NCBI GenBank assembly: GCA_000063505.1 | Contig: CT971583.1 | Location: forward strand, 434,001 to 498,000 | Reading direction: 5' to 3' | Source of the DNA: Synechococcus sp. WH 7803 | GTDB taxonomy: Bacteria; Cyanobacteriota; Cyanobacteriia; PCC-6307; Cyanobiaceae | Length of the DNA stretch: 64,000 nucleotides | Shown: positions 9,380 to 19,856 of the stretch, piece after piece | How positions within the stretch are numbered: position 1 is the stretch's first letter | Layout: the number at the start of each line of letters is the position of its first letter | Program-made: the position numbers and the translations under genes | Notes under the pieces: model-generated | Databases searched by the model: none | What the model saw: only the letters and a program-made list of their open reading frames with translations | Told to the model about the DNA's origin: nothing

Positions 9380-10111
9380 TCACCCCTCGTTGGAGCGGTC
9401 TTCGAACTGTTGGGGCCTGCGGCCGGCCCGACGCCGCGGGGTTGCCCCCACAGGCAGTTGCTGCTGGGCTTCATCTCCCAGCACTTCGCCCTTGAACACC
9501 CAAACCTTGATGCCCAGCACGCCGTAGGTCGTGCTGGCCACCTTGGTGGCGTAATCGATGTCTGCACGCAGGGTGTGAAGGGGGACACGACCTTCGCGGG
9601 TCCACTCGGTTCGGGCAATCTCGGCGCCGTTGAGGCGACCAGACACCTGAATTTTCAGGCCGAGAACACCAGCGCGCTGGGCACGCTGCACGGCCATGCG
9701 GATGGTGCGACGGAAGGCCACACGCTTTTCCAGCTGTTGGGCGATGTATTCCGCCAACAGGAAAGCGTCGGCATCGACTCGTTCCACTTCAACCACGTTG
9801 ATCCGGACCTGACGGTTCGGATCACCCACGGTTTTCTGGATGCCAGAGCGCAGCTCTTCAATGCCGCTGCCCTGGCGGCCGACCAACACGCCGGGGCGTG
9901 CGGTTTTCAGTTCCACTTCAAGCTGATCAGCCTTGCGGGCAATCAGCACATCACTGATGCCGGCGGAGCCGTACTTCTTGTGGATGAACTTGCGAATCCG
10001 ATCGTCTTCCTTAAGGAGGGTCGGATAGCTTTTGCTGGAGGCGTACCAGCGTGACCGGTGCTCCTGGGTGATCCCCAGGCGTAAGCCGGTTGGATGGATT
10101 TTGTGTCCCAT
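9380..10111 (-). CDS. rpsC: 30S ribosomal protein S3
   Basis: S3 lines the mRNA entry tunnel. The ATG at 10111 gives 243 aa opening [20 protein letters not shown]. The KH domain motif ([20 protein letters not shown]) and the C-terminal [20 protein letters not shown] follow. The frame is open 16 codons further upstream, but the chosen start matches the family exactly. The last 35 residues form a basic, Pro- and Arg-rich tail. Confidence 0.98.
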   Translation of the reverse strand: MGHKIHPTGLRLGITQEHRSRWYASSKSYPTLLKEDDRIRKFIHKKYGSAGISDVLIARKADQLEVELKTARPGVLVGRQGSGIEELRSGIQKTVGDPNRQVRINVVEVERVDADAFLLAEYIAQQLEKRVAFRRTIRMAVQRAQRAGVLGLKIQVSGRLNGAEIARTEWTREGRVPLHTLRADIDYATKVASTTYGVLGIKVWVFKGEVLGDEAQQQLPVGATPRRRAGRRPQQFEDRSNEG

Positions 10112-10130
10112 CAGTCGGTGTGCTCGGGGG

Positions 10131-10496
10131 TCAGGAGTCGGTCTGGGATGCCACAGCAATGCTGATGTGACAGGTCTGCTTTTTGATCGCGTAGGCGCGA
10201 CCCTGGGCGCGGGGCCGATAGCGCTTCATGGAGGGGCCCATATCGGCGCTGGCCTGAGAGATCACCAGGGTGGAGGGGTCAAGACCGAGGTTGTGCTCGG
10301 CATTGGCCACTGCAGAACGCAGCACCTTGGTGATCGGGCCGGTGGAGCGATAGGGCATGAACTCGAGCATGATCAGCGCATCGCGGTAGGTGCGTCCGCG
10401 GATCTGATCGAGCACCCGCCGCACCTTCGACACGGAGCCGCGAATGAAGCGGCCGTGGGCTTGGGCGGTGGTTGCCGTTGGGGATGACGTTGTCAT
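10131..10496 (-). CDS. rplV: 50S ribosomal protein L22
   Basis: L22 has a loop that narrows the exit tunnel. The 121-aa product contains [20 protein letters not shown], the [20 protein letters not shown] segment and the loop region [20 protein letters not shown]. It follows rpsS by 4 bp. Length is normal. Confidence 0.97.
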   Translation of the reverse strand: MTTSSPTATTAQAHGRFIRGSVSKVRRVLDQIRGRTYRDALIMLEFMPYRSTGPITKVLRSAVANAEHNLGLDPSTLVISQASADMGPSMKRYRPRAQGRAYAIKKQTCHISIAVASQTDS

Positions 10497-10500
10497 GGAC

Positions 10501-10776
10501 TCAGCGGCCTCCTTTCTTGTCTTTGATGTGGCCCTTGAAGGTGCGGGTCGGAGCGAATTCGCCCAGTTTGTGACCGACCATCTGCTCGGTCACGAAGACC
10601 GGCACATGGGTTTTGCCGTTGTGCACGGCAATGGTGTGACCGATCATCATCGGCAGGATCGTGGAAGCCCTGGACCACGTTTTGATCACCGACTTGTCGT
10701 CGGCTGCATTTTGCTTTTCAACCTTGCGAAGCAGGCTGTCAGCGATGAAAGGGCCTTTTTTAAGTGAACGTCCCAT
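10501..10776 (-). CDS. rpsS: 30S ribosomal protein S19
   Basis: S19 forms a complex with S13 in the 30S head. The 91-aa product begins [20 protein letters not shown] and has the signature segment [20 protein letters not shown]. Position between rplB and rplV is canonical. Confidence 0.98.
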   Translation of the reverse strand: MGRSLKKGPFIADSLLRKVEKQNAADDKSVIKTWSRASTILPMMIGHTIAVHNGKTHVPVFVTEQMVGHKLGEFAPTRTFKGHIKDKKGGR

Positions 10777-10811
10777 GGCGGATTAAGCGAACAGCAAAAC
10801 AGTGATGAACA

Positions 10812-11675
10812 TCAGGAGTCGCGTCCGCCACGGCTCCGCTTGGACGTCTTGCGACGCTTCCGGAGGACGAACTTGTTACTCGGCTTGTTGCGCTTGCGGG
10901 TCTTGAGGCCCAGGGCGGGTTTGCCCCAGGGCGTCACAGGACCAGAGCGGCCGATGGGAGCCCGGCCCTCACCACCACCGTGGGGGTGGTCGCAAGGGTT
11001 CATCACACTGCCTCGCACCTGGGGACGACGTCCCAGCCAGCGGCGACGGCCGGCTTTGCCGAGGCTGGTGTTGCGAATCTCGGAATTACCGACTTCGCCC
11101 AGCGTGGCGTAACACTCACGCCGGACCAGACGCACCTCGGTGGATGGCAGCTTGAGAGCGACATAGTCGCCTTCTTTCGCCATCACCTGGGCACTGGCAC
11201 CGGCCGTGCGCACCATCTGGCCGCCCCGCCCGGCATAGAGCTCGACGCAGTGCACGCTCGAGCCGAGAGGCACGGAGGAGAGCGGCATGGCATTGCCGTC
11301 CTCAATCGGGGCATCGGGCCCTGAAATCACGGTCTGTCCGACCGTGACACCTGCAGGAGCAAGGATGTAGCGCTTCTCGCCATCGGTGTAGAAGAGCAGC
11401 GCCAACCGCGCATTGCGGTGCGGGTCGTAATGAATGGCCGCCACTTTGGCGGGCACACCGTGCTTGTTGCGTCGGAAATCAACGACGCGGTATTGGCGCT
11501 TGTGGCCACCGCCGCGATGGCGGCAGGTGATCACACCGCGGTTGTTGCGCCCCTTGCGGCGGTGCTTGGACACCACAAGCGAGCGTTCCGGCTTGCGGCC
11601 GGTGACCTCACTGAAGTCGGTGACCACCCGGGTGCGGGTTCCGGGGGTATAGGGGCGGAAAGAGCGAATTGCCAT
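10812..11675 (-). CDS. rplB: 50S ribosomal protein L2
   Basis: L2 lies close to the peptidyl transferase centre. The 287-aa product has the N-terminal OB-fold, the SH3-like domain and the highly conserved [20 protein letters not shown] segment, with the catalytically important His in that loop. Length is usual for cyanobacteria. It is followed by rpsS after 35 bp. Confidence 0.98.
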   Translation of the reverse strand: MAIRSFRPYTPGTRTRVVTDFSEVTGRKPERSLVVSKHRRKGRNNRGVITCRHRGGGHKRQYRVVDFRRNKHGVPAKVAAIHYDPHRNARLALLFYTDGEKRYILAPAGVTVGQTVISGPDAPIEDGNAMPLSSVPLGSSVHCVELYAGRGGQMVRTAGASAQVMAKEGDYVALKLPSTEVRLVRRECYATLGEVGNSEIRNTSLGKAGRRRWLGRRPQVRGSVMNPCDHPHGGGEGRAPIGRSGPVTPWGKPALGLKTRKRNKPSNKFVLRKRRKTSKRSRGGRDS

Positions 11676-11690
11676 GACGTTTCAGACCCC

Positions 11691-11993
11691 TCAGGACTCA
11701 GGGAAGAGTTGGATGGAGCTGCCTTCGGCGAGGCGCACCACGGCCTTTTTCACCTGGGCACGCTTGCCGGCGAAACGGCCGACCCGACGGCTCCGGCGAG
11801 GCGGGTTCATGGTGCTGATGCCCGTGACCTTGACATCAAAGAGTTGCTCGACAGCAGCCTTGATGTCGGGCTTGGCAGCGCGGTGATCCACCTCAAAGGT
11901 GTACTGGTTGAGTTCCAGTGCACGGGTGGCTTTTTCTGTGATCAGCGGCCGGCGGATCACATCCGCCAGGCGTCCGGTGAAGCGCTCAGTCAT
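11691..11993 (-). CDS. rplW: 50S ribosomal protein L23
   Basis: L23 is the docking site for trigger factor and SRP at the tunnel exit. The start ATG at 11993 gives 100 aa opening [20 protein letters not shown]. The frame is open upstream inside rplD, but that part is not family-like. It overlaps the rplD end by 8 bases, suggesting coupled translation. The conserved loop ([20 protein letters not shown]) is present. Confidence 0.97.
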   Translation of the reverse strand: MTERFTGRLADVIRRPLITEKATRALELNQYTFEVDHRAAKPDIKAAVEQLFDVKVTGISTMNPPRRSRRVGRFAGKRAQVKKAVVRLAEGSSIQLFPES

Positions 11994-12621
11994 CGCCGTA
12001 AACCTCCTGGATGGTTGCGAGAGCCTCTTCGCCCAGCACCAGTGCGTTGGCGTGGAGCAGGTCGAAGACATTGAGTTGGTTGGCTGCGATCAGCTTCACC
12101 TTCTCGAGGTTGCGGACGGAACGACGGAGCACCTCCGAAGGGGTCCCCAGCACGATCAGAACTTTGGAATCGGCTTCGATGCCAAGGCGTCCGAGGGCAT
12201 CAACGATTTCCCGAGTCTTCGGTGCCTCAAGTGAGGTTCCGAAATCCTTCACCACGGTGACGTCGTCAATCCGAGCCATCAGTGCGGTGCGCAGGGCCAG
12301 GCGACGCTCCTTGCGGTTCATCGCGAGGTTGTAGCTGCGGGGTTTCGGTCCAAACACGATGCCGCCACCGGGACGGAGAGGTGTACGGATCGAACCCTGA
12401 CGAGCCCGGCCTGTGCCTTTCTGTTTGTAGGGCTTGCGACCACCACCGCGGACCTCAGACCGGGTCAGGGTGCTCGCCGTGCCCTGACGGGTGTGGGCCT
12501 GCTGGCGCAGAACCGCACGATGCATCAGATCGAGGGCTGTGGTTTCTTTGGCGACCTTCAGGTCCAGGGAAGCCTTTCCGGTTTCCTTGCCCTGCCAGTC
12601 GCGGACTACACAGTTAGCCAT
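11986..12621 (-). CDS. rplD: 50S ribosomal protein L4
   Basis: L4 lines the exit tunnel with L22; in E. coli it also represses its operon. The 211-aa product opens [20 protein letters not shown] and contains [20 protein letters not shown] in the tunnel loop. The ATG (12621-12619) shares one base with the rplC stop (TGATG), which favours it over the GTG one codon upstream. Confidence 0.97.
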   Translation of the reverse strand: MANCVVRDWQGKETGKASLDLKVAKETTALDLMHRAVLRQQAHTRQGTASTLTRSEVRGGGRKPYKQKGTGRARQGSIRTPLRPGGGIVFGPKPRSYNLAMNRKERRLALRTALMARIDDVTVVKDFGTSLEAPKTREIVDALGRLGIEADSKVLIVLGTPSEVLRRSVRNLEKVKLIAANQLNVFDLLHANALVLGEEALATIQEVYGDD

Positions 12622-13277
12622 CACTTACCTCCTTTGGCGGGCTTGGCACCCACGCGGTTGGCGGGGCGGATGTTGAGCAGCGCACCGGGCTTGCCTGGAA
12701 CGGAGCCCTTCACCACCAACAGATTGCGATCGCTGTCCACCTTGAGGATGGTGAGTCCGCGGGTGGTGGTTTTCTTGCCGCCATAGCGACCGGCCATGCG
12801 CTTGCCGGGGTAGATACGGCCCGGCGTTGTGCCGGCGCCGGTGGAACCCGGTTCACGGTGATTTTTGGAACCGTGGGTCATCGGACCACGGCTGAAACCA
12901 TGGCGCTTCTGGTAACCGGCAAAGCCGCGTCCCATCGTGTCGCCGCTGACGTCAACCTTTTGGCCGGCTTCGAAGTCACTCACGGTGACTGCACCACCGA
13001 GTTCCAATCCGTTGACGTCGTCAACGCGGTACTCACTGAGGTGGCGGAGCACACCTTCACCAGATTTGGCGAGGTGACCCTTGGCTGGTTTGTTGACCAG
13101 CTTGTCGCGGGTCTCCCCGAAGCCGATCTGGACGGCGCTATAGCCGTCGGTTTCTGTTGTTTTGAGTTGGGTGATCCGGCAAGGACCCGCCTCGATCAGA
13201 GTGACCGGGACGGCTTTGCCTTGCTCGTCGAAGAGCTGGGACATACCCAGCTTCTTCCCAAGGATGCCGATGGACAT
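12621..13277 (-). CDS. rplC: 50S ribosomal protein L3
   Basis: L3 reaches towards the peptidyl transferase centre and starts 50S assembly. The ATG at 13277 gives 218 aa opening [20 protein letters not shown]; the conserved [20 protein letters not shown] segment and [15 protein letters not shown] follow. The frame is open 69 codons upstream, but that stretch has no family features. This is the first gene of the super-operon in the window; rpsJ, which often precedes rplC, is not here. Confidence 0.97.
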
Positions 13278-13674
13278 GGGAGGTAATGACGCCAGCGTGG
13301 ACAACCCCATTCGCGCGACCGAAGGCGCAGGAATGGTGGCCTGATGGGGGCTGATCGAAATGACGCAGTCGTGGCCGAAGCGGTCGGAGGCATGGCCACC
13401 GAATCGATTCGGAATGGAGCTAGCGAGCGAATCAGCTGGCTGGGACTTGCCCGATCGGTTAGATCGGTAGTTTCCCGGCAGCACAACAATCGAGATTGTT
13501 TTGCTGCTCTGGCCTGGGGACCCGGCGCACTCGCCGGATCTGCTCTTGGAACTGGAGGCCCGGCTAGCGGACGGGCACAGATCTTCCGAGCAAACAAAAA
13601 CACTACACCAGCGTGTGCCGGCTTCCGTTCACCTCTGATTAGCTGCCAGACTCTTCCCCATCTGAGATGAACTC
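13278..13674. promoter_or_regulatory. divergent intergenic region between rplC and ndhN (397 bp)
   Basis: No gene is seen here. The region must carry promoters for the ribosomal super-operon (minus) and for ndhN-ldpA (plus). I could not pick convincing -35/-10 pairs. Two inverted repeats stand out: CCGATC/GATCGG at 13451-13467 and the perfect AACAATC-GA-GATTGTT at 13485-13500. Confidence 0.5.
13485..13500. repeat. perfect 16-bp inverted repeat, operator-like
   Basis: AACAATC and GATTGTT flank a GA centre, giving seven perfectly paired positions per arm. It lies about 210 bp upstream of rplC and 175 bp upstream of ndhN. Size and symmetry fit a dimeric regulator site, but I recognise no consensus. 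A chance repeat cannot be excluded. Confidence 0.4.
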
Positions 13675-14136
13675 ATGCCGCTGCTGCTTTCTGGTCGGGG
13701 TTTCCGCCGTGAGCTGGAGTCCGCAGGATGCATGGCTGTTCATGCCCCTCTTGAGGGGGGTGCCGAGACACGCCTGCTTCGACGTCTGCGCGCGGCTGGC
13801 TACCGCACCCATCTGACGTCCGCTCGCGGGCTCGGCGATCCGGAGGTGTTCCTGTTTCAGAAGCATGGGGTGCGCCCGCCTCACCTGGGTCACCAGAGCG
13901 TCGGTCGCGGCGCTGCCGTTGGTGAGGTTCACGACGTGATGCCCCTGCTCGGCGAAGTCTTTCTTGGCGATAAGCCTGTCGTGCTTTGGTTGCTGGAAGG
14001 CCAGGTTCTGTCTCGCTCCGAGTTGCTCAGCCTGTGTGACCTTTGCCGAAGGGAGCCTCGTCTCAAGATCGTTGTGGAAATGGGCGGAGCCAGAAGTTTG
14101 CGCTGGCAGCCGATGACCCAGCTTCTCGCAGCCTGA
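13675..14136 (+). CDS. ndhN: NAD(P)H-quinone oxidoreductase subunit N
   Basis: NdhN belongs to the oxygenic-photosynthesis-specific part of the NDH-1 complex, used in cyclic electron flow and respiration on thylakoids. The 153-aa product starts [20 protein letters not shown] and contains [18 protein letters not shown] and [16 protein letters not shown], as in cyanobacterial NdhN. Length is normal. It is followed directly by ldpA, a conserved cyanobacterial pair; the stop TGA overlaps the probable CTG start of ldpA. Confidence 0.93.
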   Translation: MPLLLSGRGFRRELESAGCMAVHAPLEGGAETRLLRRLRAAGYRTHLTSARGLGDPEVFLFQKHGVRPPHLGHQSVGRGAAVGEVHDVMPLLGEVFLGDKPVVLWLLEGQVLSRSELLSLCDLCRREPRLKIVVEMGGARSLRWQPMTQLLAA

Positions 14137-15176
14137 GCACCTCTCTGCCACGGAGCGCCGCCCTTCGGGGCGAGGACGCGCTGCGTCAGGGCTGCTGGGT
14201 GAAGTTGATCTGCGGTGCCAGCAATCAGGATCTCGCCTCAATCGCAGACCTGTGTGCTGTGTATGCCGCAGCGGGCGTGCACTGTGTCGACGTTGCCGCC
14301 GATGCGGCGGTGGTTCATGCCGCGCGTCTCGGACTGCACTGGGCCCGCCAACGCACCGGTTCCTCGCCCTGGTTGATGGTCAGCGTCAGCGATGGATCCG
14401 ATGTGCATTTCCGCAAGGCTGTTTTCGACCCAGAGCTGTGCCCCTCCGATTGCCCAAGGCCCTGCGAGCGGGTCTGCCCCGCCAACGCCATCACGGCAGA
14501 CCGCGGTGTCGAGGCCAGTGTTTGTTATGGATGTGGGCGCTGTCTTCCTGCCTGCCCCCAGCAGCTCATTCACGCCCAGGAGCACCAGGTTGGACTTGAG
14601 GGGCTGAGTCCCTTGCTTCAGGAGCTGCAACCGGATGCTTTGGAAATTCACACGGCTCCGGAGCGAGGTGCGGCGTTTGAGCGCACGTTGCAGGCGGTGG
14701 CAGCGTCCCGCGTTCCGCTTCAGCGCTTGGCGGTGAGCTGCGGGCTGGAGGGCCATGGCGTCACCCCAGCTGATCTGGCCAGGGAGCTCTGGACGCGTCA
14801 CAGCGCACTACGTCGCCTGGGGATGCGACCCCTTTGGCAGTTGGATGGTCGTCCGATGAGCGGGGATGTGGGAGCTGGAACGGCCCGTGCCGCTCTGCGG
14901 CTCTGGCAGCAGCTGCGCACGATCGCCCCCCCAGGCCCCCTGCAGCTCGCCGGAGGCACCAACGACGTCACGCTCAATCTTCTGCAAACCCTGGAGCCAT
15001 CGACGCTGGTACGCCCCTCAGGGGTGGCGTTTGGCGGCATGGCACGGGCGCTTCTTCAGCCCCTGCTTCATCAGGCGGAGATGCGCCAGACCACGCTGCG
15101 GGACTGGCCCACGGGATGGGAGGAGGCCGTGACCCTGGCACGCTCTCTCGTGACCCCCTGGTTGCAGAGGGGCTGA
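14133..15176 (+). CDS. ldpA: LdpA-like iron-sulfur protein (light-dependent period A)
   Basis: LdpA of Synechococcus elongatus carries Fe-S clusters, senses redox and modulates circadian period length. The protein shows the conserved [13 protein letters not shown] opening, then two Cys clusters: [18 protein letters not shown] and [12 protein letters not shown], a ferredoxin-like 2x[4Fe-4S] pattern. The start is not an ATG. CTG at 14133 overlaps the ndhN stop (CTGA) and gives 347 aa. A TTG at 14043 is possible but would overlap ndhN by 94 bases; an in-frame GTG lies within WVKL. Confidence 0.85.
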   Translation: MSTSLPRSAALRGEDALRQGCWVKLICGASNQDLASIADLCAVYAAAGVHCVDVAADAAVVHAARLGLHWARQRTGSSPWLMVSVSDGSDVHFRKAVFDPELCPSDCPRPCERVCPANAITADRGVEASVCYGCGRCLPACPQQLIHAQEHQVGLEGLSPLLQELQPDALEIHTAPERGAAFERTLQAVAASRVPLQRLAVSCGLEGHGVTPADLARELWTRHSALRRLGMRPLWQLDGRPMSGDVGAGTARAALRLWQQLRTIAPPGPLQLAGGTNDVTLNLLQTLEPSTLVRPSGVAFGGMARALLQPLLHQAEMRQTTLRDWPTGWEEAVTLARSLVTPWLQRG

Positions 15177-15248
15177 GGCGTCCTCGCAGCACGGCATCTC
15201 CCTGCTAGAAGGCGATCGGAGCCTCACGGTTGGCGGGTTGAAACGGAC

Positions 15249-16886
15249 ATGAGCACCGAGCGCATCACCGATGACCTGCAGCGACTTTTGTCGCTTTTGC
15301 CCACACCCGTGCGAAAGGTCCTTGAGCAGAACGAGCAGAGCGACCAGTTGCTGGAGGTGGTTCTGGATCTCGGCAGGCTTCCTGAGGCCCGTTATCCAGG
15401 TCGCTCGCAACCTTTGGGGGACCGCTGCCTTGAGCGCAGCGACCTGGAGGAGATGGTCGATCGCCTTGGACAATTCGGCGCCGACAATCGAGCCGGCATT
15501 GAACGCACGCTCCATCGCATCAGTGCCATTCGCAATCGTCGTGGTGATGTCGTGGGGCTCACCTGCAGGGTCGGGCGTGCCGTTTTCGGCACGGTCGCCA
15601 TGGTGAGGGATCTGCTCGACAGTGAGCAATCGTTGCTGCTGATGGGCCGGCCTGGTGTGGGAAAGACCACAGCGCTGCGCGAGATCGCCAGGGTGCTTGC
15701 GGATGATCTGGGCAAACGGGTTGTGGTGATCGATACAAGCAACGAGATCGCCGGCGATGGGGACATTCCCCACCCGGCGATCGGCCGGGCGCGGCGCATG
15801 CAGGTCGCGCGCCCTGAATTGCAGCATCAGGTCATGATCGAGGCCGTTGAAAATCACATGCCCGAGGTCATCGTGATCGATGAAATCGGAACCGAGCTTG
15901 AGGCGCAGGCTGCGCGCACCATCGCGGAGAGAGGCGTGATGCTTGTGGCGACGGCCCACGGGAACGCCCTCGCCAATTTGATCAAGAATCCAACGTTGTG
16001 TGATCTGGTGGGCGGGATCGAATCGGTCACCCTCGGGGATGAGGAGGCTCGCCGACGTCGCAGCCAGAAGACAGTCCTGGAGCGCGCTGCAGAACCGACG
16101 TTTCCGATCGCCATTGAGATGCACAGCCGTCATCGCTGGGCGGTGCATGACGATGTGGCCCGGACGGTTGATCTGCTTCTGCGCGGGCAGACTCCAAGAC
16201 CCCAGGAGCGCGAACTGACCGAGGATGGGGGCGTGCGGCTCGTGGACGCTGTCGCCCCTCAATCCCTGCGGGCTCCGCAAAAACGACCGGCTCTTGCGGT
16301 GGTTCCCATGCCCGATCCTGTTGCTGAACCGGTGCGGGTGTCTGCGTCTAAAGACGCGGAAAAGACGGAGGGGCGGGACCCGGAAACATTGCAGATTCTT
16401 TGCTGCGGCCTCAGCCGCCAGCGCCTGGAAGAAGCCGTTCGCTGTCATCGATGGCCCGTTCAGGCGGTGGACGATCTCTCCGCTGCGGATGTTCTGCTCA
16501 GCGTGCGCCAGGGGCTTGGCCGCCAACCTGAGCTTCGTCGTCAGGCGCGGGAGGCCGGGGTACCCATCCTGGTGATCAAATCCGACTCCTTGCCCCAAGT
16601 GGAGCGGGCTCTCGAGCGTCTGCTCAGTCGCCGATCACGCCCTGAGACGCAATCGTTGCCGCCGGTGTCCGCCGCGGAGCCCGCACGCGGAGATGCTCTT
16701 GCCGCTCTCGAGGAGTGTCGTCTGGCCGTGGAACGGGTGGTGATGCCGGAGGGGCGTCCTGTGGAGCTCTTGCCCCGCAGTGAAGTGGTGCTGCAGATGC
16801 AGGCTGATCTGGTGGCGCGCTACAGCCTGCGCAGTGATGTGTACGGGCCTTCCGATCAGCGACGCCTCAGGGTTTTTCCCCCTTAA
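15249..16886 (+). CDS. ycf45: Ycf45-type AAA ATPase (SpoIIIAA-like) with R3H-like C-terminus
   Basis: This is a 545-aa P-loop ATPase of a family kept in cyanobacteria and some plastids (Ycf45); the cellular role is unclear. Visible features are Walker [21 protein letters not shown] near residue 135, the family segment [20 protein letters not shown], and a Walker B-like [17 protein letters not shown] variable linker (about residues 315-390) follows, then a C-terminal single-stranded nucleic-acid-binding R3H-like region. It is 72 bp downstream of ldpA on the same strand. Confidence 0.8.
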   Translation: MSTERITDDLQRLLSLLPTPVRKVLEQNEQSDQLLEVVLDLGRLPEARYPGRSQPLGDRCLERSDLEEMVDRLGQFGADNRAGIERTLHRISAIRNRRGDVVGLTCRVGRAVFGTVAMVRDLLDSEQSLLLMGRPGVGKTTALREIARVLADDLGKRVVVIDTSNEIAGDGDIPHPAIGRARRMQVARPELQHQVMIEAVENHMPEVIVIDEIGTELEAQAARTIAERGVMLVATAHGNALANLIKNPTLCDLVGGIESVTLGDEEARRRRSQKTVLERAAEPTFPIAIEMHSRHRWAVHDDVARTVDLLLRGQTPRPQERELTEDGGVRLVDAVAPQSLRAPQKRPALAVVPMPDPVAEPVRVSASKDAEKTEGRDPETLQILCCGLSRQRLEEAVRCHRWPVQAVDDLSAADVLLSVRQGLGRQPELRRQAREAGVPILVIKSDSLPQVERALERLLSRRSRPETQSLPPVSAAEPARGDALAALEECRLAVERVVMPEGRPVELLPRSEVVLQMQADLVARYSLRSDVYGPSDQRRLRVFPP

Positions 16887-16911
16887 TCCTGCGTCTTGTG
16901 GGGCTGACGGA

Positions 16912-16943
16912 TTGACGAAGGTCACTCCGCTGTGGGTAACTAT
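16912..16943 (+). promoter_or_regulatory. possible promoter for tRNA-Gln
   Basis: TTGACG (16912-16917) and TAACTAT (16937-16943) resemble -35 and -10 boxes with a 19-base spacing, slightly long. Transcription would start about 40 bases before tRNA-Gln. This is pattern matching only. Confidence 0.3.
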
Positions 16944-16990
16944 CTGAACGCCAGTGCTGATCTCCGCAAGAGATCTTGGGCTGGAGTCAA

Positions 16991-17062
16991 TGGGCCGTCG
17001 CCAAGTGGTAAGGCAGCGGGTTTTGGTCCCGCCATTCCTAGGTTCGAATCCTAGCGGCCCAG
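16991..17062 (+). tRNA. tRNA-Gln (anticodon TTG)
   Basis: The 72-base cloverleaf has acceptor arms TGGGCCG and CGGCCCA, anticodon stem GCGGG/CCCGC around loop TTTTGGT (anticodon TTG) and T-loop TTCGAAT. No CCA is encoded. The HAD gene follows 4 bp later on the same strand. Confidence 0.97.
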
Positions 17063-17066
17063 TTTT

Positions 17067-17843
17067 ATGAGGATTCCAGTGGTGTCCTGCGAACTCCTCG
17101 TCTTCGATTTCGATGGAGTCATCGTTGATGGGATGCAGGAATACTGGTGGAGTGCCCGCCGCGCAGCGTTGAGTCTTCGTCCCGGGACTGCGCTTCCAGA
17201 CGCCATCCCCGATGGGTTTCGCGCTCTGCGCCCCTGGATTCATCACGGCTGGGAGATGGTGCTGATCGCGGCGCTGCTGTCTGAGCCCAGCCAAGCGCTG
17301 GGAGCAGGTGATCTTCAGAGGGTGATCCGTGATTACGGCGCATTCTGTTCTGAAGGCCTGTCCCGGTTTGGCTGGACGCCGACTCTCCTGCAGGAGCGGC
17401 TTGAGCACGTCCGTCGCGAGGCTGTTGCAAGCGATCGTGCTCGTTGGTTGGCGATGCATCGGCCCTATCCAGGGGTGCCGGAGCGCCTGGCGTCGCTGGG
17501 CGATGACGGCGTGGCCTGGGCGGTGCTTACCACCAAAGGGAAAGACTTCACGTCGGAACTGCTGGCGTCGATGGGCCTGACGCCCGCGCGCTTGGACGGA
17601 CGGGAGTCGGGGCCTAAACCCGAGGTGTTGCTCAGCCTTCAACGCGATTGGCAGCTGAAGGGCTTCATCGAAGACCGCAAGGCGACCCTGGAAACGGTGC
17701 GTGGCACGGCTGGGCTCGAGGCGCTGCCCTGCTGGCTGGCCTCATGGGGATATCTGAAGCCGGATGACCCCGCGACCCTGCCCGACGGCGTGAGGCTGCT
17801 CAGCCCGGAATGCTTCGCAAGGCCCTTGGCGAGCTGGAACTGA
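17067..17843 (+). CDS. HAD-family phosphatase/hydrolase
   Basis: The 258-aa protein has HAD motif I VFDFDGVIVDG (Asp14 and Asp16), a motif II-like AVLTTKGKDF and late KPEVLL and IEDRKATLE segments that fit motifs III and IV. A helical cap lies between motifs I and II. Substrate cannot be read from the sequence. It lies between tRNA-Gln and recA; its 3' end is 9 bp before the recA LexA-type box. Confidence 0.82.
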   Translation: MRIPVVSCELLVFDFDGVIVDGMQEYWWSARRAALSLRPGTALPDAIPDGFRALRPWIHHGWEMVLIAALLSEPSQALGAGDLQRVIRDYGAFCSEGLSRFGWTPTLLQERLEHVRREAVASDRARWLAMHRPYPGVPERLASLGDDGVAWAVLTTKGKDFTSELLASMGLTPARLDGRESGPKPEVLLSLQRDWQLKGFIEDRKATLETVRGTAGLEALPCWLASWGYLKPDDPATLPDGVRLLSPECFARPLASWN

Positions 17844-17852
17844 TTCGTTAAC

Positions 17853-17864
17853 GTACATCTGTAC
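17853..17864 (+). promoter_or_regulatory. LexA (SOS) box upstream of recA
   Basis: GTACATCTGTAC has arms GTACA and TGTAC around TC. This fits the cyanobacterial LexA site type (AGTAC-N4-GTACT-like). It lies about 130 bp before the recA ATG, in the gap after the HAD gene. Box and target agree with SOS control of recA; LexA itself is not in the window. Confidence 0.72.
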
Positions 17865-17995
17865 TACGTGTGACGGATGGTTCGTGTTGGGGCACTGGAT
17901 GGATTGTCCGGTGTCTGTTCCCAGGGCAGCGGCGGTTCCGCCGCCGTCCTGATCAGCTGCCGCCGACGCCCTCTAGCCCTTTAACTGTTGAAGCC

Positions 17996-19144
17996 ATGCC
18001 AGTCGAAGTGAAATCCTCCCAGTCCTCCGGTGGAGATGTCCGCCCCGGTGAGCGTGATCAAGCGCTCAATCTCGTGCTCGGGCAAATCGAGCGCAATTTC
18101 GGGAAGGGGTCGATCATGCGTCTTGGAGACGCCTCCCGAATGCGGGTGGAGACCATCTCCACCGGAGCGCTCACCCTCGACCTTGCCTTGGGCGGTGGTT
18201 ATCCCAAAGGACGGGTTGTGGAGGTGTACGGGCCTGAAAGTTCCGGTAAGACCACGCTGACTCTGCATGCCATTGCCGAGGTGCAGCGGCGTGGCGGTGT
18301 GGCGGCCTTCGTGGACGCTGAGCATGCCCTCGATCCCGTCTACGCCGCTTCGCTTGGCGTCGATATCGAGAATTTGTTGGTGTCGCAGCCCGACACCGGC
18401 GAAATGGCCCTGGAGATCGTCGATCAGCTCGTGCGCTCCGCTGCCGTTGACATCGTGGTGGTGGACTCGGTGGCCGCCCTGACGCCTCGGGCTGAGATCG
18501 AAGGGGAGATGGGTGATCTGGCCGTGGGCTCCCAGGCGCGGTTGATGAGTCAGGCCATGCGCAAGATCACAGGCAACATCGGAAAATCCGGTTGCACCGT
18601 GATTTTCCTCAACCAGTTGCGTTTGAAAATCGGCGTGACCTATGGCAATCCGGAAACCACAACCGGTGGTAACGCCCTCAAGTTCTATGCCTCGGTGCGC
18701 CTCGACATCCGCCGCATTCAGACGCTGAAGCGCGGCACTGAGGAGTACGGGATCCGGGCCAAGGTGAAGGTGGCCAAAAACAAAGTGGCCCCGCCCTTCC
18801 GCATCGCTGAATTCGACATCCTTTTCGGCCGTGGCATCAGCACGTTGGGATGCTTGCTGGATCTGGCCGAAGAAACCGGTGTTGTGACCCGCAAAGGAGC
18901 CTGGTACAGCTACGAAGGCGACAACATTGGCCAGGGTCGAGACAACACCATTGGCTGGCTGGAACAGAATCCTGAGGCCAAGGACACGATCGAGACGTTG
19001 GTGCGACAGAAGCTCACCGAGGGCTCGGAAGTGACGTCCAATTCCATGCGACCCCTTGCCGCTGCTGCACGCTCCGCGGCCACGAAGTCCGCTGCCAAAG
19101 GGTCAGAGGTTCAGGCCGATGTCAAAACCAAAGGGGCTGCCTGA
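17996..19144 (+). CDS. recA: recombinase RecA
   Basis: RecA forms filaments on single-stranded DNA, drives strand exchange and triggers LexA cleavage. The ATG at 17996 gives 382 aa; the frame is open 42 codons upstream but only this start fits the family. Walker [20 protein letters not shown], the KKSG-type [16 protein letters not shown] opening and L2 segment [18 protein letters not shown] are clear. The C-terminus is an Ala/Lys-rich tail. A LexA-type box lies upstream. Confidence 0.98.
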   Translation: MPVEVKSSQSSGGDVRPGERDQALNLVLGQIERNFGKGSIMRLGDASRMRVETISTGALTLDLALGGGYPKGRVVEVYGPESSGKTTLTLHAIAEVQRRGGVAAFVDAEHALDPVYAASLGVDIENLLVSQPDTGEMALEIVDQLVRSAAVDIVVVDSVAALTPRAEIEGEMGDLAVGSQARLMSQAMRKITGNIGKSGCTVIFLNQLRLKIGVTYGNPETTTGGNALKFYASVRLDIRRIQTLKRGTEEYGIRAKVKVAKNKVAPPFRIAEFDILFGRGISTLGCLLDLAEETGVVTRKGAWYSYEGDNIGQGRDNTIGWLEQNPEAKDTIETLVRQKLTEGSEVTSNSMRPLAAAARSAATKSAAKGSEVQADVKTKGAA

Positions 19145-19160
19145 GCGCGGCCCCCTGGGT

Positions 19161-19505
19161 TCACCGTTGCATTGAGATGGACGAGCTGCGTTGCGTGCGG
19201 CTCTCCTGAAGGTTGTCGGCAATGCGCTGGAGCTCCTGAATCGCTTCGGCGCCTTCGAATTTCACCAATTCGCGTCCGTTGCGCGACTCAACCCAGCTGA
19301 TTCCAAAGTCGGAAACAAGAAATCGCACCATGTGCTGATCGCCGAGTTCAGCAACGAAGGAGGCGCCAGAGCCATCACGACCGTCGTCGCAGACGTAGCA
19401 GGTTGCTGTGACACCCAGTTTCTGCAGGCTTTTGGCAAGAGCCTGCAGGCTCATCACCAGGTCTTGAACGACCGTTCGATATTGCTCTGACAAGCGCAAA
19501 AACAT
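19161..19505 (-). CDS. DUF1815 family protein
   Basis: This 114-aa protein (start ATG 19505; a GTG three codons upstream is possible) opens MFLRLSEQYRTVVQDLVMSL and carries CYVCDDG and ISWVESRNGRELVKFEGAEA, which I recognise as the cyanobacteria-specific DUF1815 family of unknown function. It is convergent with recA, 16 bp apart. No membrane segment or signal peptide is visible. Confidence 0.82.
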   Translation of the reverse strand: MFLRLSEQYRTVVQDLVMSLQALAKSLQKLGVTATCYVCDDGRDGSGASFVAELGDQHMVRFLVSDFGISWVESRNGRELVKFEGAEAIQELQRIADNLQESRTQRSSSISMQR

Positions 19506-19579
19506 TGCAACCACTCAACACTTGAGTGAATTCTAAAGGTTTTCTATTGATTTCGATGCGTCTCTGCCCCGTGGTTCTT

Positions 19580-19819
19580 TCAGGGTGTGTCTGCAAGGGT
19601 CCACCAGCCCGCGGCAGGGCCAACAAAGCGCACCACCACCCAGAACACCACCAGCGCTCCGATGCCGACCCAAGCGCCGCGCGTGGTGATCGAGACAAAC
19701 TGCGATGCCTGGCTTCGGGTTAGGGGCAGCCAGGCAAGGAAGCGTTCGGAGTCTTTGGGATCGGTCTTGTTCTGACGGGGCGGCAGGCCCTGGCTGGCAC
19801 GACGGCGGGCTTCTCCCAT
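19580..19819 (-). CDS. DUF2839 family small membrane protein
   Basis: The 79-aa product opens MGEARRRASQGLPPRQ, has a short soluble stretch and one transmembrane helix (WVGIGALVVFWVVVRFVG, about residues 51-68). This pattern is DUF2839, found in cyanobacteria and function unknown. It starts 37 bp after the end of the helicase-like gene on the same strand, so the two may be cotranscribed. Confidence 0.8.
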   Translation of the reverse strand: MGEARRRASQGLPPRQNKTDPKDSERFLAWLPLTRSQASQFVSITTRGAWVGIGALVVFWVVVRFVGPAAGWWTLADTP

Positions 19820-19856
19820 GATTGTTCTATCCCTCGAGCCAGCCTAGAGCTGTTCT

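Noticed and set aside
15018-16598. 526-codon minus-strand ORF over ldpA and ycf45
   Set aside because: It mirrors the conserved ATPase frame and has no recognisable domain or start context.
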